Below, piece after piece: positions 26,651-36,205 of a stretch of DNA of 64,000 nt. The notes below the pieces were generated by a model. That model was given only the letters and a program-made list of their open reading frames with translations. It was not told the DNA's origin and did not search any database. Within the stretch, counting starts at the first letter, position 1, and each line of letters begins with the position of its first letter. The stretch spans positions 434,001 to 498,000 of the forward strand of contig CAVUNO010000001.1 in NCBI GenBank assembly GCA_963742875.1, read 5' to 3'. Source of the DNA: Bog-532 sp963742875. Its GTDB lineage: Bacteria > Actinomycetota > Actinomycetes > Streptosporangiales > Streptosporangiaceae. The position numbers and the translations under genes are program-made.

Positions 26651-26989
26651 CTAGATCGCGTCGGGACCGCGTTCCCCCGTGCGAACTCTGACGACCGTGT
26701 CGACGGGCACCGACCACACCTTCCCGTCGCCGATCCGCCCGGTTTGCGCGGCCTTCAGGATGACGCCAATAAGATCGTCGGCGTCCTCATCGTCACAGAG
26801 CACCTCGACCCGTACCTTCGGCACGAGGTCGATCTGATATTCGGCGCCCCGGTAGACCTCGGTATGTCCGCGTTGCCGGCCGTAACCGCTCGCCTCGACC
26901 ACTGTCATGCCGTGCACCCCGAACGCCTGCAGCGCGGCTTTAACGTCGTCCAGCTTGAACGGCTTGATGACCGCGGTGACGAGCTTCAT
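26651..26989 (-). CDS. glnB: Nitrogen regulatory protein PII
   Basis: A 112-residue PII with the T-loop GHTEVYRGAEYQ, where Y51 is the modification site (uridylylated, or adenylylated in many actinobacteria), and the ATP-binding GRIGDGKVWSVPVD. It is directly upstream of glnD, but the usual upstream amtB is missing; upstream is 720 bases of non-coding DNA with a GlnR-like site. Confidence 0.96.
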   Translation of the reverse strand: MKLVTAVIKPFKLDDVKAALQAFGVHGMTVVEASGYGRQRGHTEVYRGAEYQIDLVPKVRVEVLCDDEDADDLIGVILKAAQTGRIGDGKVWSVPVDTVVRVRTGERGPDAI

Positions 26990-27710
26990 ACGACCACCCT
27001 TTCGCTCTCCTGGCAGGTACTTTCCGCCGTAGGAGTTTCCGGAGTCGTGCCGGGATGTGTCGGCAGCGTGAAACCGGAAGGGTTTATGTTACGTACACGT
27101 TTCCTAGCATCTGAATCGCTTCCGCGCGCAGCCCGCCCCGGGACGCCCGGAACGAGAACGGCGGAACGCGAGCGGCACGGACGACGGGCGGTAGGGGACC
27201 CGGAACGAACCGGAGACGGAAGGCAGCGGGGTGCCGACGACGGGACCGGTCCGGGCCGCGGGCGGGACACAGGCACCATTACGGCAACGGGACGGGCCGG
27301 TTTGGTGAGCGAGTGGGCGCTAACGGTAAGCACGCGGGGATGAGACCCGGGTGGTTGGCCACGATGCGTGGCGGCACCCGCACCAGGGGTCGTACTCAGG
27401 CGCTGGGCATCCATCGCGATCTGCTCCGGGGGATGACATCGGCTAAGGCCCGTGCACGCCATCATAACGGATTGAGCTGCTTTAAGGCAGATAATGGCCG
27501 CAAATTCGCGGATCACGCCAAACGGTGACTATCAATTTGTGAAACACATTTGTGTTATCAGCAACTGAGCAACCGACATGATCGCACAGCATCCGCTATC
27601 GCCATTATTAATGCGATAAGACCTGTCACCGTCCATTTGTACCGTGATAGCGCGCGCGTTTCGCGGCGTATGCCCGCATATGGGCGTATGGCGGCCGCAG
27701 CCGAAAGGTC
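26990..27710. other. Non-coding region where amtB would be expected
   Basis: A 720-base stretch between glnB and ftsY. No AmtB-like membrane protein or fragment was recognised in any frame. The part at 27480-27660 is clearly AT-rich compared with the window and includes an AACACA-TT-TGTGTT inverted repeat near 27543. The part near 27120-27300 is a purine/GC-rich low-complexity tract. Confidence 0.6.
27088..27103 (-). promoter_or_regulatory. GlnR-like box upstream of glnB
   Basis: On the minus strand GAAAC-n6-GTAAC, matching the alternating GAAAC/GTnAC spacing described for the actinobacterial nitrogen regulator GlnR. It lies 99 bases before the glnB start. Only two adjacent half-sites are clear. 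Confidence 0.45.
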
Positions 27711-28901
27711 CTAACCCGCCAGGATCGCGTCCACGAACGTGGCCGGGTCGAAGGGCGCGAGGTCATCTGGGCCCTCGCCCAGTCCCACGAGCTTGACCGG
27801 CACGCCCAGCTCGCGCTGGACGGCGATCACGATCCCGCCCTTGGCCGTACCGTCCAGCTTCGTGAGGACGATGCCCGTGATGGCCACGACCTCGGCGAAC
27901 ACGCGCGCCTGCCGCAGCCCGTTCTGCCCGGTGGTCGCGTCCAGGACGAGCAGCACCTCCGAGACCGGAGCCCGCTTCTCGATCACGCGCTTGACCTTGC
28001 CGAGCTCATCCATCAGCCCGGTCTTGGTGTGCAGGCGGCCAGCCGTGTCCACGAGCACGACGTCCACCTTGAGGTCTGCGCCCTCGCGCACCGCCTCAAA
28101 GGCCACGCTGGCGGGGTCGGCTTCGTCCCGGTCGGCGCGGACGGTCCGGGCGCCGACCCGTTCGCCCCACGTCTGCAGCTGGTCGGCGGCCGCCGCGCGG
28201 AACGTGTCGGCCGCACCGAGCAGCACGGTCTTGCCGTCGCCCACCAGCGCGCGGGCCAGCTTCCCGGCGGTGGTGGTCTTGCCCGTGCCGTTCACGCCGA
28301 CCATCATCACGACCGCCGGGAGACCCTCGTGGCGGCCCGTGTGCACGGAGCGGTCCATGTCCTGGCCGATCTGGGCGATCAGCTCGGTCCGCAGCAGGGC
28401 GCGAACCTCGTCGACGCCCCGGACGCCGAGCACCTTGACCTTGGTCCGCAGGTCCTCGACGATCTGCCGGGCCGGGACCACGCCGACGTCGGCGGTGATG
28501 AGAACCTCCTCGATCTCATCCCACGTGTCGTCGTCGAGCCGGTCCCGGGACAGCAGCCCGAGCAGCACGGTGCCGACGGAGGACTGCGAACGCGACAGCC
28601 GGTCCCGGAGCCGGACGAGCCGTCCCGCCGAGGGCGGCGGCTTCTCGATCTCCGGGGCCGGCGGCTGATCCGGGACCCGCGGCGGTGCCGTCGGGGTCAT
28701 GACGGCCTGCGCGGACTCCGCCGCCTCCCGCCCCGGCGTCCGCAGCTCGGGTTCCCCCGGGGCCTCGGGCGGCGAAACGACCTCGGCGGGAGGCGCTCCG
28801 CCACGGCGGCGCCGGGGCCGGACCAGGAGCAGCCAGCCCATCTCGGCGACGACGGCGACGAAGAAGACCGCCAGGACAATGATGAGAATTAGAGTTTCCA
28901 T
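27711..28901 (-). CDS. ftsY: SRP receptor FtsY
   Basis: A 396-residue GTPase docking SRP-ribosome complexes. An N-terminal membrane anchor (METLILIIVLAVFFVAVVAE) is followed by a charged linker. The NG domain has GVNGTGKTTTAGKLARAL, DTAGRLHTKTGLMDEL and TKLDGTAKGGIVIAV. It lies next to smc, the normal actinobacterial arrangement. Confidence 0.96.
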   Translation of the reverse strand: METLILIIVLAVFFVAVVAEMGWLLLVRPRRRRGGAPPAEVVSPPEAPGEPELRTPGREAAESAQAVMTPTAPPRVPDQPPAPEIEKPPPSAGRLVRLRDRLSRSQSSVGTVLLGLLSRDRLDDDTWDEIEEVLITADVGVVPARQIVEDLRTKVKVLGVRGVDEVRALLRTELIAQIGQDMDRSVHTGRHEGLPAVVMMVGVNGTGKTTTAGKLARALVGDGKTVLLGAADTFRAAAADQLQTWGERVGARTVRADRDEADPASVAFEAVREGADLKVDVVLVDTAGRLHTKTGLMDELGKVKRVIEKRAPVSEVLLVLDATTGQNGLRQARVFAEVVAITGIVLTKLDGTAKGGIVIAVQRELGVPVKLVGLGEGPDDLAPFDPATFVDAILAG

Positions 28902-28972
28902 GACCGTTCTCAGTCTCTCAGTCCGGTGTGTCCCTCAGGTCGCTGGGCCCGGCGAGTGTCCAGACCACGATG

Positions 28973-31900
28973 CTATGCGGGCTCGCGCTCGCTCAGGCGC
29001 TGGCTCACCACCGCTGAGACGCCGTCGCCCCGCATGCTGACTCCATACAGCGCGTCGGCGACCTCCATCGTTCTCCTCTGGTGGGTCACCACGATGAGCT
29101 GAGAACTTTCCCTCAGCTCGCTGAAGATAACCAGCAGCCGCTGCAGGTTGGTGTCGTCGAGCGCCGCTTCGACCTCGTCCAGCACGTAGAACGGCGAGGG
29201 GCGGGCCTTGAAGATTGCGCACAGGAAGGCAATGGCGGTCAGCGAGCGCTCACCGCCGGACAGCAGGGACAGCCGCTTGACCTTCTTGCCGGGCGGGCGT
29301 GCCTCCACCTCGATGCCGGTGGCCAGCATGTCGCCGGGCTCGGTGAGCACGAGCCGTCCCTGGCCGCCGGGGAACAGCCGGGAGAATATCTGCTCGAACT
29401 CCCGGGCGGTGTCGGCGTAGGCGGAGGCGAAGACCTCCTGCACCCGGTCGTCGACCTCCTTGACCACGGTGAGCAGGTCACGGCGGGTCTTCTTCAGGTC
29501 CTCGAGCTGAGTGGCCAGGAAGGCATGCCGTTCCTGCAGCGCGGCGTACTCTTCCAGCGCGAGCGGATTGACCTTGCCGAGCCTGACCAGGTCACGCTGG
29601 GCGGCCTCGGCCCGGCGTTCCTGGACGGCCCGGTCGTAGCTGGCCGGCAGCTGGCCCTCGGCCGCATCCAGCGGGGGCGGAATGGGCACGGCCGGGCCGT
29701 ATTCAGCGACCAGTTCCGGGGCCTGGACGCCGAACTCCTCGACCCCGTGCGCTTCGATCTGCTCCAGGCGCAGCCGGTGCTCTGCCCGGGCGATCTCCGC
29801 GCCGTGCGCGGTACTGACCACGGTGTCCAGCTCGGCCGCGAGGTCACGGACCCGGGCCCGTACGCCCTTGAGCTCCTCGGCCCCCTCGGCTGTCGCCGTC
29901 TCGGCCGCGGCCCGCCGGGCCAGGGCCTCGGCCACGGATCGCTCCGCGCTGGCCACGGCCAGCTGGGCGCCGTGGGCCACCGCGCGCGCCACGGCCGCCT
30001 CCGCGGCGCGCTGCTGGAGCCGGGCCTGCGCCCGCTCACGGGCCTGGCGCTCGGCCGCCGCGGCCGCGGTCAGCGTGTCTGCGCGCCCGCCGATGGCGCG
30101 CAGCCGTTCTTCGACGGTGCGGACCTCAAGGCGGGCCTCCATTTCGGCGTTGCGCGCCATGGTGCACCGCTGGGCCAGCGTCTCCTTGATCGCGGCGGGC
30201 GTGTGGCCGGCGGCGTCCCCGGCCAAATACGCGGACAAGTTCGCGGACAACTTCGCGGGCGGGTCCGCGGGATACCCGGCGCCGTCGCCGGCACCGTCGT
30301 CAGCGAGGGCGGCGACCCGCTCGGCGGCCTCAGCCGCTTCGGCCTCCGCGAGGCTGCTGGTGAGCTCGGTCAGCCGGGCGAGGTCCTTCTCGCCGGCCTT
30401 GCGGGCGGCGTCGATGGCCGTCTCCAGCCGCCGTACCTCGTCGCTGGCGGCCCGGGCCGCTCCCGCCAGCCGGCCGAGGCGGCCGGAGATCTCGGCGGCG
30501 GCCGAGTCGGCCTGGCGCATCCGGGCCCGCACCTCGTCCACCCCGCGGCGCGCGGCTTCCTCGGCGCGAACGGCGACCGTGAGCTGCTGAGCGGCCTGCT
30601 CACACTGTGCTTCGGCCTCTTCCAGACCGGTGGCGGCGTCGTCGGCGGCCGCCCGCACCTCCAGCAGGCTCTGCTGCCCGGCGGAGCCGCCGACCGCCCA
30701 GTGCGGGCCCAGCAGGTCACCGTCCCGGGTGACGATGCGCAGTGCCGGGCTGGCGCGCAGGAGGTCGGCCGCCTGCTCCAGGGTGACGGCCACGACCACC
30801 CCGGTCAGCAGCTGGGTGACGGCCGGGCGCAGCTCGTCGGACGCCCGGACGAGGTCCAGGGCATACCGGGCGCCCGGGGGCAGCCCGAAGCCCGCGGCGC
30901 GCTGCGGGCGGCCGGTGAGGGAATGGCCCGCTTCCGGGTAGCCGGCGATCACGAGCCCGGCGGTGCCGGCGCCGGATTCGCGCAGCACGGTCAGGATGGC
31001 GATGGCCGCGTTGAGGTCGGTGACCGCCACCGCGTTGGCGGCGGCCCCGAGCGCCGCCGCGACCGCGGTCTGAGCGCCGTCCTCGACCGAGAGGGCCTCG
31101 GCGAACGGGCCGATGATCCCGCTGAAGCGGCCGCTGGTGGCCAGCAGGTCCGCCGACGCGTCGGCTCCGCGCCGGAACGCCTCCTGGAGGGCGTCGACCC
31201 GGGCCCGGAGCGCGGCGAAGTGCCTGGTGGCCTGGCCCTCGGCGGCCCGCAGCCCGGCGACCCGGCCGGAAGCCTCCGCCAGCGTAGCGGCCACCTCCTC
31301 GTGGGCGGCGGCCAGCCCGGCGCGCCCTTCGTCGTGCCCGGACACCAGCTCCTCGACCTGGCTGTGCTCCTGCTGAGCGCGTTCGGCCCGGGCGCGGGCC
31401 TCGGCGGCGGAGGCCGCCAGCCGTTCGATCTCCTCCGCGGCCGCGCCGTGACGGCTGCTGGCCGCACCGACCTGGGCCCGGAGCCGGGCGAGACGATCGG
31501 CCCGGGTCGTAGCGGCCCGGGCGTCCTCGGCGATCCGGCGTTCCACCGCGGTGAGCTGCGCCTCGGCCCCGGAGCGCTCGGCGACCGCTGCGCTGAGCCG
31601 GTCACGGCCGACGGCCAGCCGGGCCTGCAGGCTCTCTTCCTCCTCGCGGAACTCGGCAGCCTGCCGGTCAAGCTCGTCGGGATCCCGGCCGGGCCGCTCC
31701 GCTTCCGGCTCGGCGGACAGGTGCCGGTGCCGCTCCTGGGCGAGGCCATGCGCGGAGCGGAGCCGTTCGGCCAGCGAGGACAGGCTGAACCAGGTTTCCT
31801 GGGCCCGGGCCAGGACCGCAGCGTGCTGCTGGGCGGCCGTGTCGAGTTCGGCTTCGCGGTGGCGGGCGGCGGCCAGGCTGGTCTCCAGCGTGGTCCGGCG

Positions 31901-32659
31901 GGCCAGGACGGCCGCTTCGTCGGCCGCGTCGGCCTCCAGCTTGGCGGCCAGCGTCACGTAATCGTCGGCCAGCAGCCGCAGCCGCGAGTCGCGCAGGTCG
32001 GCCTGAATCGCGGCGGCCCGGCGGGCGACCTCGGCCTGACGTCCCAGCGGCTTGAGGCGCCGGCTGAGCTCCGCGGTGAGGTCCACCAGGCGGGTGAGGT
32101 TGGCCTGCATCGCCTCGAGCTTGCGCAGCGCCTTTTCCTTGCGCCGCCGGTGCTTGAGGACGCCGGCGGCCTCCTCGATGAGCGCGCGCCTGGCCTCGGG
32201 GCCGGCGTGCAGCACGGTGTCCAGCTGGCCCTGCCCGACGATGACGTGCATCTCACGGCCGAGCCCGGAATCGGACAGCAGTTCCTGGACGTCCAGAAGC
32301 CGGCAGCGGTCGCCGTTGATGGCGTACTCGCTCTGCCCGGACCGGAACATCAGCCGGCTGATCGTGACCTCGGCGTACTCGATGGGCAACGCGCCGTCGC
32401 TGTTGTCGATGGTCAGCGTCACCTCGGCGCGGCCCAGCGGGGCGCGTGAGGTGGTGCCGGCGAAGACGACGTCCTCCATCTTCCCGCCGCGCAGCGACTT
32501 GGCGCCCTGCTCGCCCATGACCCAGCACAGCGCGTCGACGATGTTGGACTTGCCCGAACCGTTCGGGCCGACGACGCAGGTGATCCCCGTCTCGAGGCGC
32601 ATTGAGGTGGCGGATGCGAACGATTTGAAGCCGCGCAGGGTCAGGCTCTTGAGGTACAT
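28973..32659 (-). CDS. smc: Chromosome segregation protein SMC
   Basis: A 1228-residue condensin ATPase. The N-terminal head has MYLKSLTLRGFKSFAS and Walker A VVGPNGSGKSNIVDALCWVM. Long coiled coils flank a hinge near residues 510-650. The C-terminal head has the LSGGERSLTAIAFLCAIF signature and Walker B YVLDEVEAALDD. An in-frame extension to 32893 has no homology, so the ATG at 32659 is used. A short repeat (KLSANLSAYLAG) lies in the second coiled coil. Long antisense frames over this gene are shadows. Confidence 0.97.
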   Translation of the reverse strand: MYLKSLTLRGFKSFASATSMRLETGITCVVGPNGSGKSNIVDALCWVMGEQGAKSLRGGKMEDVVFAGTTSRAPLGRAEVTLTIDNSDGALPIEYAEVTISRLMFRSGQSEYAINGDRCRLLDVQELLSDSGLGREMHVIVGQGQLDTVLHAGPEARRALIEEAAGVLKHRRRKEKALRKLEAMQANLTRLVDLTAELSRRLKPLGRQAEVARRAAAIQADLRDSRLRLLADDYVTLAAKLEADAADEAAVLARRTTLETSLAAARHREAELDTAAQQHAAVLARAQETWFSLSSLAERLRSAHGLAQERHRHLSAEPEAERPGRDPDELDRQAAEFREEEESLQARLAVGRDRLSAAVAERSGAEAQLTAVERRIAEDARAATTRADRLARLRAQVGAASSRHGAAAEEIERLAASAAEARARAERAQQEHSQVEELVSGHDEGRAGLAAAHEEVAATLAEASGRVAGLRAAEGQATRHFAALRARVDALQEAFRRGADASADLLATSGRFSGIIGPFAEALSVEDGAQTAVAAALGAAANAVAVTDLNAAIAILTVLRESGAGTAGLVIAGYPEAGHSLTGRPQRAAGFGLPPGARYALDLVRASDELRPAVTQLLTGVVVAVTLEQAADLLRASPALRIVTRDGDLLGPHWAVGGSAGQQSLLEVRAAADDAATGLEEAEAQCEQAAQQLTVAVRAEEAARRGVDEVRARMRQADSAAAEISGRLGRLAGAARAASDEVRRLETAIDAARKAGEKDLARLTELTSSLAEAEAAEAAERVAALADDGAGDGAGYPADPPAKLSANLSAYLAGDAAGHTPAAIKETLAQRCTMARNAEMEARLEVRTVEERLRAIGGRADTLTAAAAAERQARERAQARLQQRAAEAAVARAVAHGAQLAVASAERSVAEALARRAAAETATAEGAEELKGVRARVRDLAAELDTVVSTAHGAEIARAEHRLRLEQIEAHGVEEFGVQAPELVAEYGPAVPIPPPLDAAEGQLPASYDRAVQERRAEAAQRDLVRLGKVNPLALEEYAALQERHAFLATQLEDLKKTRRDLLTVVKEVDDRVQEVFASAYADTAREFEQIFSRLFPGGQGRLVLTEPGDMLATGIEVEARPPGKKVKRLSLLSGGERSLTAIAFLCAIFKARPSPFYVLDEVEAALDDTNLQRLLVIFSELRESSQLIVVTHQRRTMEVADALYGVSMRGDGVSAVVSQRLSEREPA

Positions 32660-33227
32660 CGGCCAGCCCTCCCTCCTGCTCGGCCCGCCGCGACCACCGA
32701 CTGCCACCCGTTCACGCGGGGCCGCCCCGTTCCGCTGGCCCCGCCTCACCGGGGCGGTCACACCGGTCGGCCGCCTCGCGGCGACCTTACTGCCTACCAC
32801 CGTCAAGTCTGGCTTCTCACCGCCGTCCAGGTGCGACTTCGCCGCAAACTGAGCCCGGTGGCGGCACCGAGCGGGGCCGGGCGGGGGCGGCACCGGGCTA
32901 GGAGGGGGTACAGAACAGGACGCCGGGGACGCGGAGGCTCCGGGGGCAGGAACACAGACCAGCAGGCGGGCAGGCCCAGGGGAGCAGGACGCCGGAGACG
33001 CGGAACGGGCCGTGCCGGGGACTCGGAACAGGGCCCGGGGGAAGGCGCAACGGTGCGGGCACGCGCGAGAACCGGTCCGCTCGCGGAGCGCCGTTCAAGG
33101 GCCGGCACTAACGACCTTCACATCGCGTGCCGGAAATGAGTACCAGACAGCCCGGCGGCGCATCCGAACCGCGCCGTCGTCCGGCCGTCTGCCGTACATT
33201 TGCCCGCACAGCGTACGGGCGCAAGAG
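32660..33227. other. smc upstream region, no gene seen
   Basis: GC-rich intergenic region with purine-rich low-complexity stretches (repeated GGACGCCGGGGACGCGGA-like motifs at 32920-33020). No frame with family resemblance on either strand. Confidence 0.4.
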
Positions 33228-33258
33228 AATAGGGACGCCCTGGGCAGGCGTCCCTATT
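33228..33258. terminator. Perfect 12-bp hairpin terminator
   Basis: AATAGGGACGCC (33228-33239) pairs perfectly with GGCGTCCCTATT (33247-33258), with a 7-base loop. On the minus strand it follows the small gene at 33307 and is followed by a pyrimidine-rich CTCTTGC; on the plus strand by TCGTCC. It probably terminates the small gene's transcript. Confidence 0.75.
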
Positions 33259-33306
33259 TCGTCCTGCTCGATGTTTCTGCTGTTTGCCTTGTTGTGACAG
33301 CGCTCG

Positions 33307-33498
33307 TCATGTGAGCGCTGGCTCGCGGCCCGCTACCAGGAGCTCATCATCGCTGGCTCCCGCGGCGAGTGCATCATTCTCTTCCTGAAGCCGCATAAGC
33401 TCAGCTTCCAGGTCCCGCACTCGCTGCTGGAGTCGGCGCATCTCTGAGATCATCCGAGGATCGGGACCGCCAACGTGGCCAAGTAGAGCCTTCGCCAT
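33307..33498 (-). CDS. Small coiled-coil protein, 63 residues
   Basis: Begins MAKALLGHVGGPDPRMISEM and continues with a leucine-zipper-like helix (RRLQQRVRDLEAELMRLQEE). This pattern is conserved in many actinobacteria; I know no assigned function. The ATG at 33498 is used; the frame extends further without conserved residues. It is monocistronic, with its own hairpin terminator and a comparatively AT-rich upstream region. Confidence 0.75.
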   Translation of the reverse strand: MAKALLGHVGGPDPRMISEMRRLQQRVRDLEAELMRLQEENDALAAGASDDELLVAGREPALT

Positions 33499-33844
33499 GG
33501 TATGGGGTCCTCCACGCTGAGTGACCAGAGTGGGCACACACTAAAGTCACGCTTAGCTGCGCACATTAACATTATCTAGGTTCTCACTAAGCGCTTTGCT
33601 GGTCAAGTTGAGCGCCCACTTAGCGACTGTTATTTACCTTACATGCCGGAATAGACACGCGGAAGTGCCGGCGCAGAGTCACGAGCGAGTGCTATGCGCT
33701 CCGCTGCCCGCTGTCCCGCTCATGTCCCGCTCATGTCCCGCCCATCTGTGCCGCCCATCTGTGCCGCCCATCTGTGCCGCCGATTGGGCCGCCGATCTGC
33801 CCCGCCAATCTGGCCCCCCGATCCCTCTCTGGGCGCGGGCGCCA
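33499..33844. other. Intergenic region with 13-bp tandem repeat
   Basis: Contains a relatively AT-rich promoter-like part (33540-33650) upstream of the small coiled-coil gene. Three 13-base units, GCCCATCTGTGCC, lie at 33740, 33753 and 33766, flanked by degenerate GCTCATGTCCC units. No gene recognised. Confidence 0.6.
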
Positions 33845-34264
33845 TTAACGCTCGGCGAAGCCCCGCAGATCACCGCGGGGCGTGCCCCAACGGTGCGTCA
33901 CACGCCTCACGCGGCCGGGCGTCGCACCGCTTTCCAGTTCGCTGAGCAGCCGCCGCAGATCGCTCTCCCGGCCCTCGGCGACCACCTCGACCCGGCCGTC
34001 CTCGCAGTTGGTCGCGGAACCGGCCAGGCCAAGCTCGGTGGCCTTCTGCCGGACCCACGCCCGGAATCCGACGCCCTGCACGCGGCCATCGGCCCAGGCG
34101 GTCAGCCGCGCGACCGCCGCGTGCCGGTCGCGGGCCGCCGAACCGTCCGGCGCGGGACCGTCCTGACGGGGGATCAGCTCCCGCCCCTTCCCGTTCGGCC
34201 ACCAAGAAAATCCCTGGCGGAGCACCGCCGGCCATCGCGGGCGCCCACGGTCACCAGCGGCCAT
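33845..34264 (-). CDS. acyP: Acylphosphatase with N-terminal extension
   Basis: The C-terminal ~88 residues are an acylphosphatase: ADGRVQGVGFRAWVRQKATE with the catalytic arginine, then GSATNCEDGRVEVVAEG with the catalytic asparagine. Hydrolyses carboxyl-phosphate bonds. The only in-frame ATG (34264) overlaps the mutM stop by 14 bases and adds ~50 poorly conserved residues; a GTG at 34225 is an alternative. Sits in the mutM-acyP-smc order. Confidence 0.85.
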   Translation of the reverse strand: MAAGDRGRPRWPAVLRQGFSWWPNGKGRELIPRQDGPAPDGSAARDRHAAVARLTAWADGRVQGVGFRAWVRQKATELGLAGSATNCEDGRVEVVAEGRESDLRRLLSELESGATPGRVRRVTHRWGTPRGDLRGFAER

Positions 34265-35102
34265 TCCGCGGCCGCGGCTGGCAGCGGGGGCAGGTGTAGG
34301 CGGACCGGTTCATGAACGGATCCCGGCGGACGGACGTCCCGCAGCGCCGGCATGGCCGGCCCTGCTGACCGTAGACGGCGAGGGACCGGTCGAAGTAGCC
34401 GCTTTCCCCGTTGACGTTGACGTAGAGGGTGTCGAACGACGTGCCGCCCGCGGCCAGCGCGGTGGTCATCACCTCGCGCACGGCGGCGACCAGCCGGGTG
34501 ATCTCGGGCCGGGCCGCGGTGTCCGTGGCGCGCGCCCAGTGCAGCCTCGCCCGCCACAGTGCCTCGTCGGCGTAGATGTTGCCGACGCCGCTGATCAGCG
34601 ACTGGTCGAGCAGTGCACGCTTGATGCCGGTCCGGCGCCGGCGCAGCGCCAGGGCGAATCCGGCTTCGTCGAAGGCCGGCTCCAGCGGGTCGGGCGCGAT
34701 ATGCGTGATGGGGCCGGGCAGGTTTGCTCCGCCCGGGACGAAAAGCAGATGGCCGAACGTTCGCTGGTCGGTGAACCGCAGGTCCGGTCCGTCGTCGGTG
34801 AACGTGAACACGGCCCGCACGTGCGGCGAAAGCGGGCGGGCGGAATCCCCGACGAGCAACTGGCCGCTCATCCCGAGGTGAGCGAGCAGCGCATCCTCCC
34901 CGATCGGCAGCCACAAGTACTTCCCCCGGCGGCGGGCGCCCGAGATGGTGCGGCCCGCCAGGGCGCCGGTGAAGTCGGTGACCCCGGCCAGGTGACGGCG
35001 GACGGCCCGGGGGTGCAGGACGGTTACCTTGTCGATCGTACGGCCGGCCACGTGGCGCTCCAGGCCCCGCCGCACCACCTCAACTTCGGGTAGTTCGGGC
35101 AC
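34251..35102 (-). CDS. mutM: Formamidopyrimidine-DNA glycosylase
   Basis: Base-excision glycosylase/AP lyase for 8-oxoguanine. N-terminal MPELPEVEVVRRGLERHVAG with the catalytic proline, RRGKYLWLPI with the conserved lysine, and a C-terminal zinc finger CRRCG...TCPRC. 283 residues, a normal length. Three bases separate it from rnc. Confidence 0.96.
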   Translation of the reverse strand: MPELPEVEVVRRGLERHVAGRTIDKVTVLHPRAVRRHLAGVTDFTGALAGRTISGARRRGKYLWLPIGEDALLAHLGMSGQLLVGDSARPLSPHVRAVFTFTDDGPDLRFTDQRTFGHLLFVPGGANLPGPITHIAPDPLEPAFDEAGFALALRRRRTGIKRALLDQSLISGVGNIYADEALWRARLHWARATDTAARPEITRLVAAVREVMTTALAAGGTSFDTLYVNVNGESGYFDRSLAVYGQQGRPCRRCGTSVRRDPFMNRSAYTCPRCQPRPRNGRW

Positions 35103-35105
35103 GCC

Positions 35106-35918
35106 TCACGGCTCCGGGTCGCATCCCTGGCCGCCTGCCCCACGTGCGTCAGGTGTGTCACCGGCTGAGCGGGCCCCAGGGCCGTCATCGGCGATGCGGG
35201 CGCTGATCGCCATCCAGGCCGCCTCCGCGGCCTGCTGCTCGGCGGCCTTCTTGGACCGCCCCTCGCCCCTACCCAGAACCTCCCCGCCGACCAGGACGGA
35301 AGCGCGGAACGACTTCTGGTGGTCCGGTCCGCTCTCCTCGACCTGATACTCGGGCACGCCGAGCAGTCGCGCCGCGGTCAGTTCCTGCAGCGAGGTCTTC
35401 CAGTCCAGGCCGGCTCCCAGGCGGGCCGAACGCTCGATGACCGGGTCGAACAGGCGGTGCACGAGGCCGCTGGCCGCCTCCGCCCCGCAGTCGATGTACA
35501 CCGCGCCGATCACCGCTTCGAGCGTGTCGGCCAGGATGGACGGCTTGTTCCGGCCGCCGGTGCCGTCCTCGCCGCGGCCGAGCCGGACGTAGGCGCCCAG
35601 GTCCAGCCCGCGGGCGACGTCGGCCAGCGCGCTCATGTTGACGACGGCGGCGCGCAGTTTGGCGAGCTGGCCCTCCGGCAGGTTCGGGTAGCCGCGGAAG
35701 AGCGTGTCGGTCACGACGACGCCCAGCACCGAGTCACCGAGAAACTCGAGACGCTCGTTGGTGGGCAGGCCGCCGTTTTCGTACGCGTAGGAGCGATGCG
35801 TCAGGGCACGCTCGAGGAGTTCCTCGCCGAGCGGCACGCCGAGAGCGGACGGCAGCTCGGCGGGATCACGGCCCGCAGCCGCCCCGCTGTCGCGGGGCCC
35901 ATCCCTAACGACGCCCAC
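35106..35918 (-). CDS. rnc: Ribonuclease III
   Basis: Processes rRNA precursors and double-stranded RNA. The RNase III signature NERLEFLGDSVLG is at residues 54-66; a second acidic site lies in DTLEAVIGAVYIDCG. The dsRNA-binding domain follows, ending GRSKKAAEQQAAEAAW. A ~30-residue acidic Gly/Ala tail is extra. Confidence 0.96.
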   Translation of the reverse strand: MGVVRDGPRDSGAAAGRDPAELPSALGVPLGEELLERALTHRSYAYENGGLPTNERLEFLGDSVLGVVVTDTLFRGYPNLPEGQLAKLRAAVVNMSALADVARGLDLGAYVRLGRGEDGTGGRNKPSILADTLEAVIGAVYIDCGAEAASGLVHRLFDPVIERSARLGAGLDWKTSLQELTAARLLGVPEYQVEESGPDHQKSFRASVLVGGEVLGRGEGRSKKAAEQQAAEAAWMAISARIADDGPGARSAGDTPDARGAGGQGCDPEP

Positions 35919-36019
35919 AGACGCCTCCTCCAGGCACTCTCGCCAATGGCCTGGTCAGCGACCCCGCCGTGGGCGCCGCAGTCGCGGAGCCACATTTTGC
36001 CGACCGTGCCGGACATGGG

Positions 36020-36196
36020 TCAGGACGGCATCAGCACCTGACGGCGCCGGTACGTGCCGCAGGTCGGGCACGCGACATGCGGAAGCTTCGGGTTATGGCA
36101 CTGCGGGCAACTGACGAGCGTGGGCGCGGCCGACTTCCACTGCGAGCGCCGCGAACGCGTGTTGCTGCGTGACATCCTCCGCTTGGGAACCGCCAC
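36020..36196 (-). CDS. rpmF: 50S ribosomal protein L32
   Basis: A 58-residue protein, VAVPKRRMSRSNTRSRRSQW..., with the zinc-ribbon cysteines CPQC and CPTC. The start is GTG at 36196, nine bases after the DUF177 gene, as in most bacteria. Confidence 0.95.
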   Translation of the reverse strand: MAVPKRRMSRSNTRSRRSQWKSAAPTLVSCPQCHNPKLPHVACPTCGTYRRRQVLMPS

Positions 36197-36205
36197 CTCA
36201 GCCTC

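Noticed and set aside
29081..32449. Very long plus-strand open frame (over 1100 codons)
   Set aside because: It is exactly antisense to smc, whose motifs and coiled-coil pattern are clear. Long antisense frames are expected at this GC content.
32803..33139. Small ORFs in the smc upstream region
   Set aside because: Overlapping frames on both strands with low-complexity Arg/Gly/Pro content and no homology; typical of non-coding GC-rich DNA.
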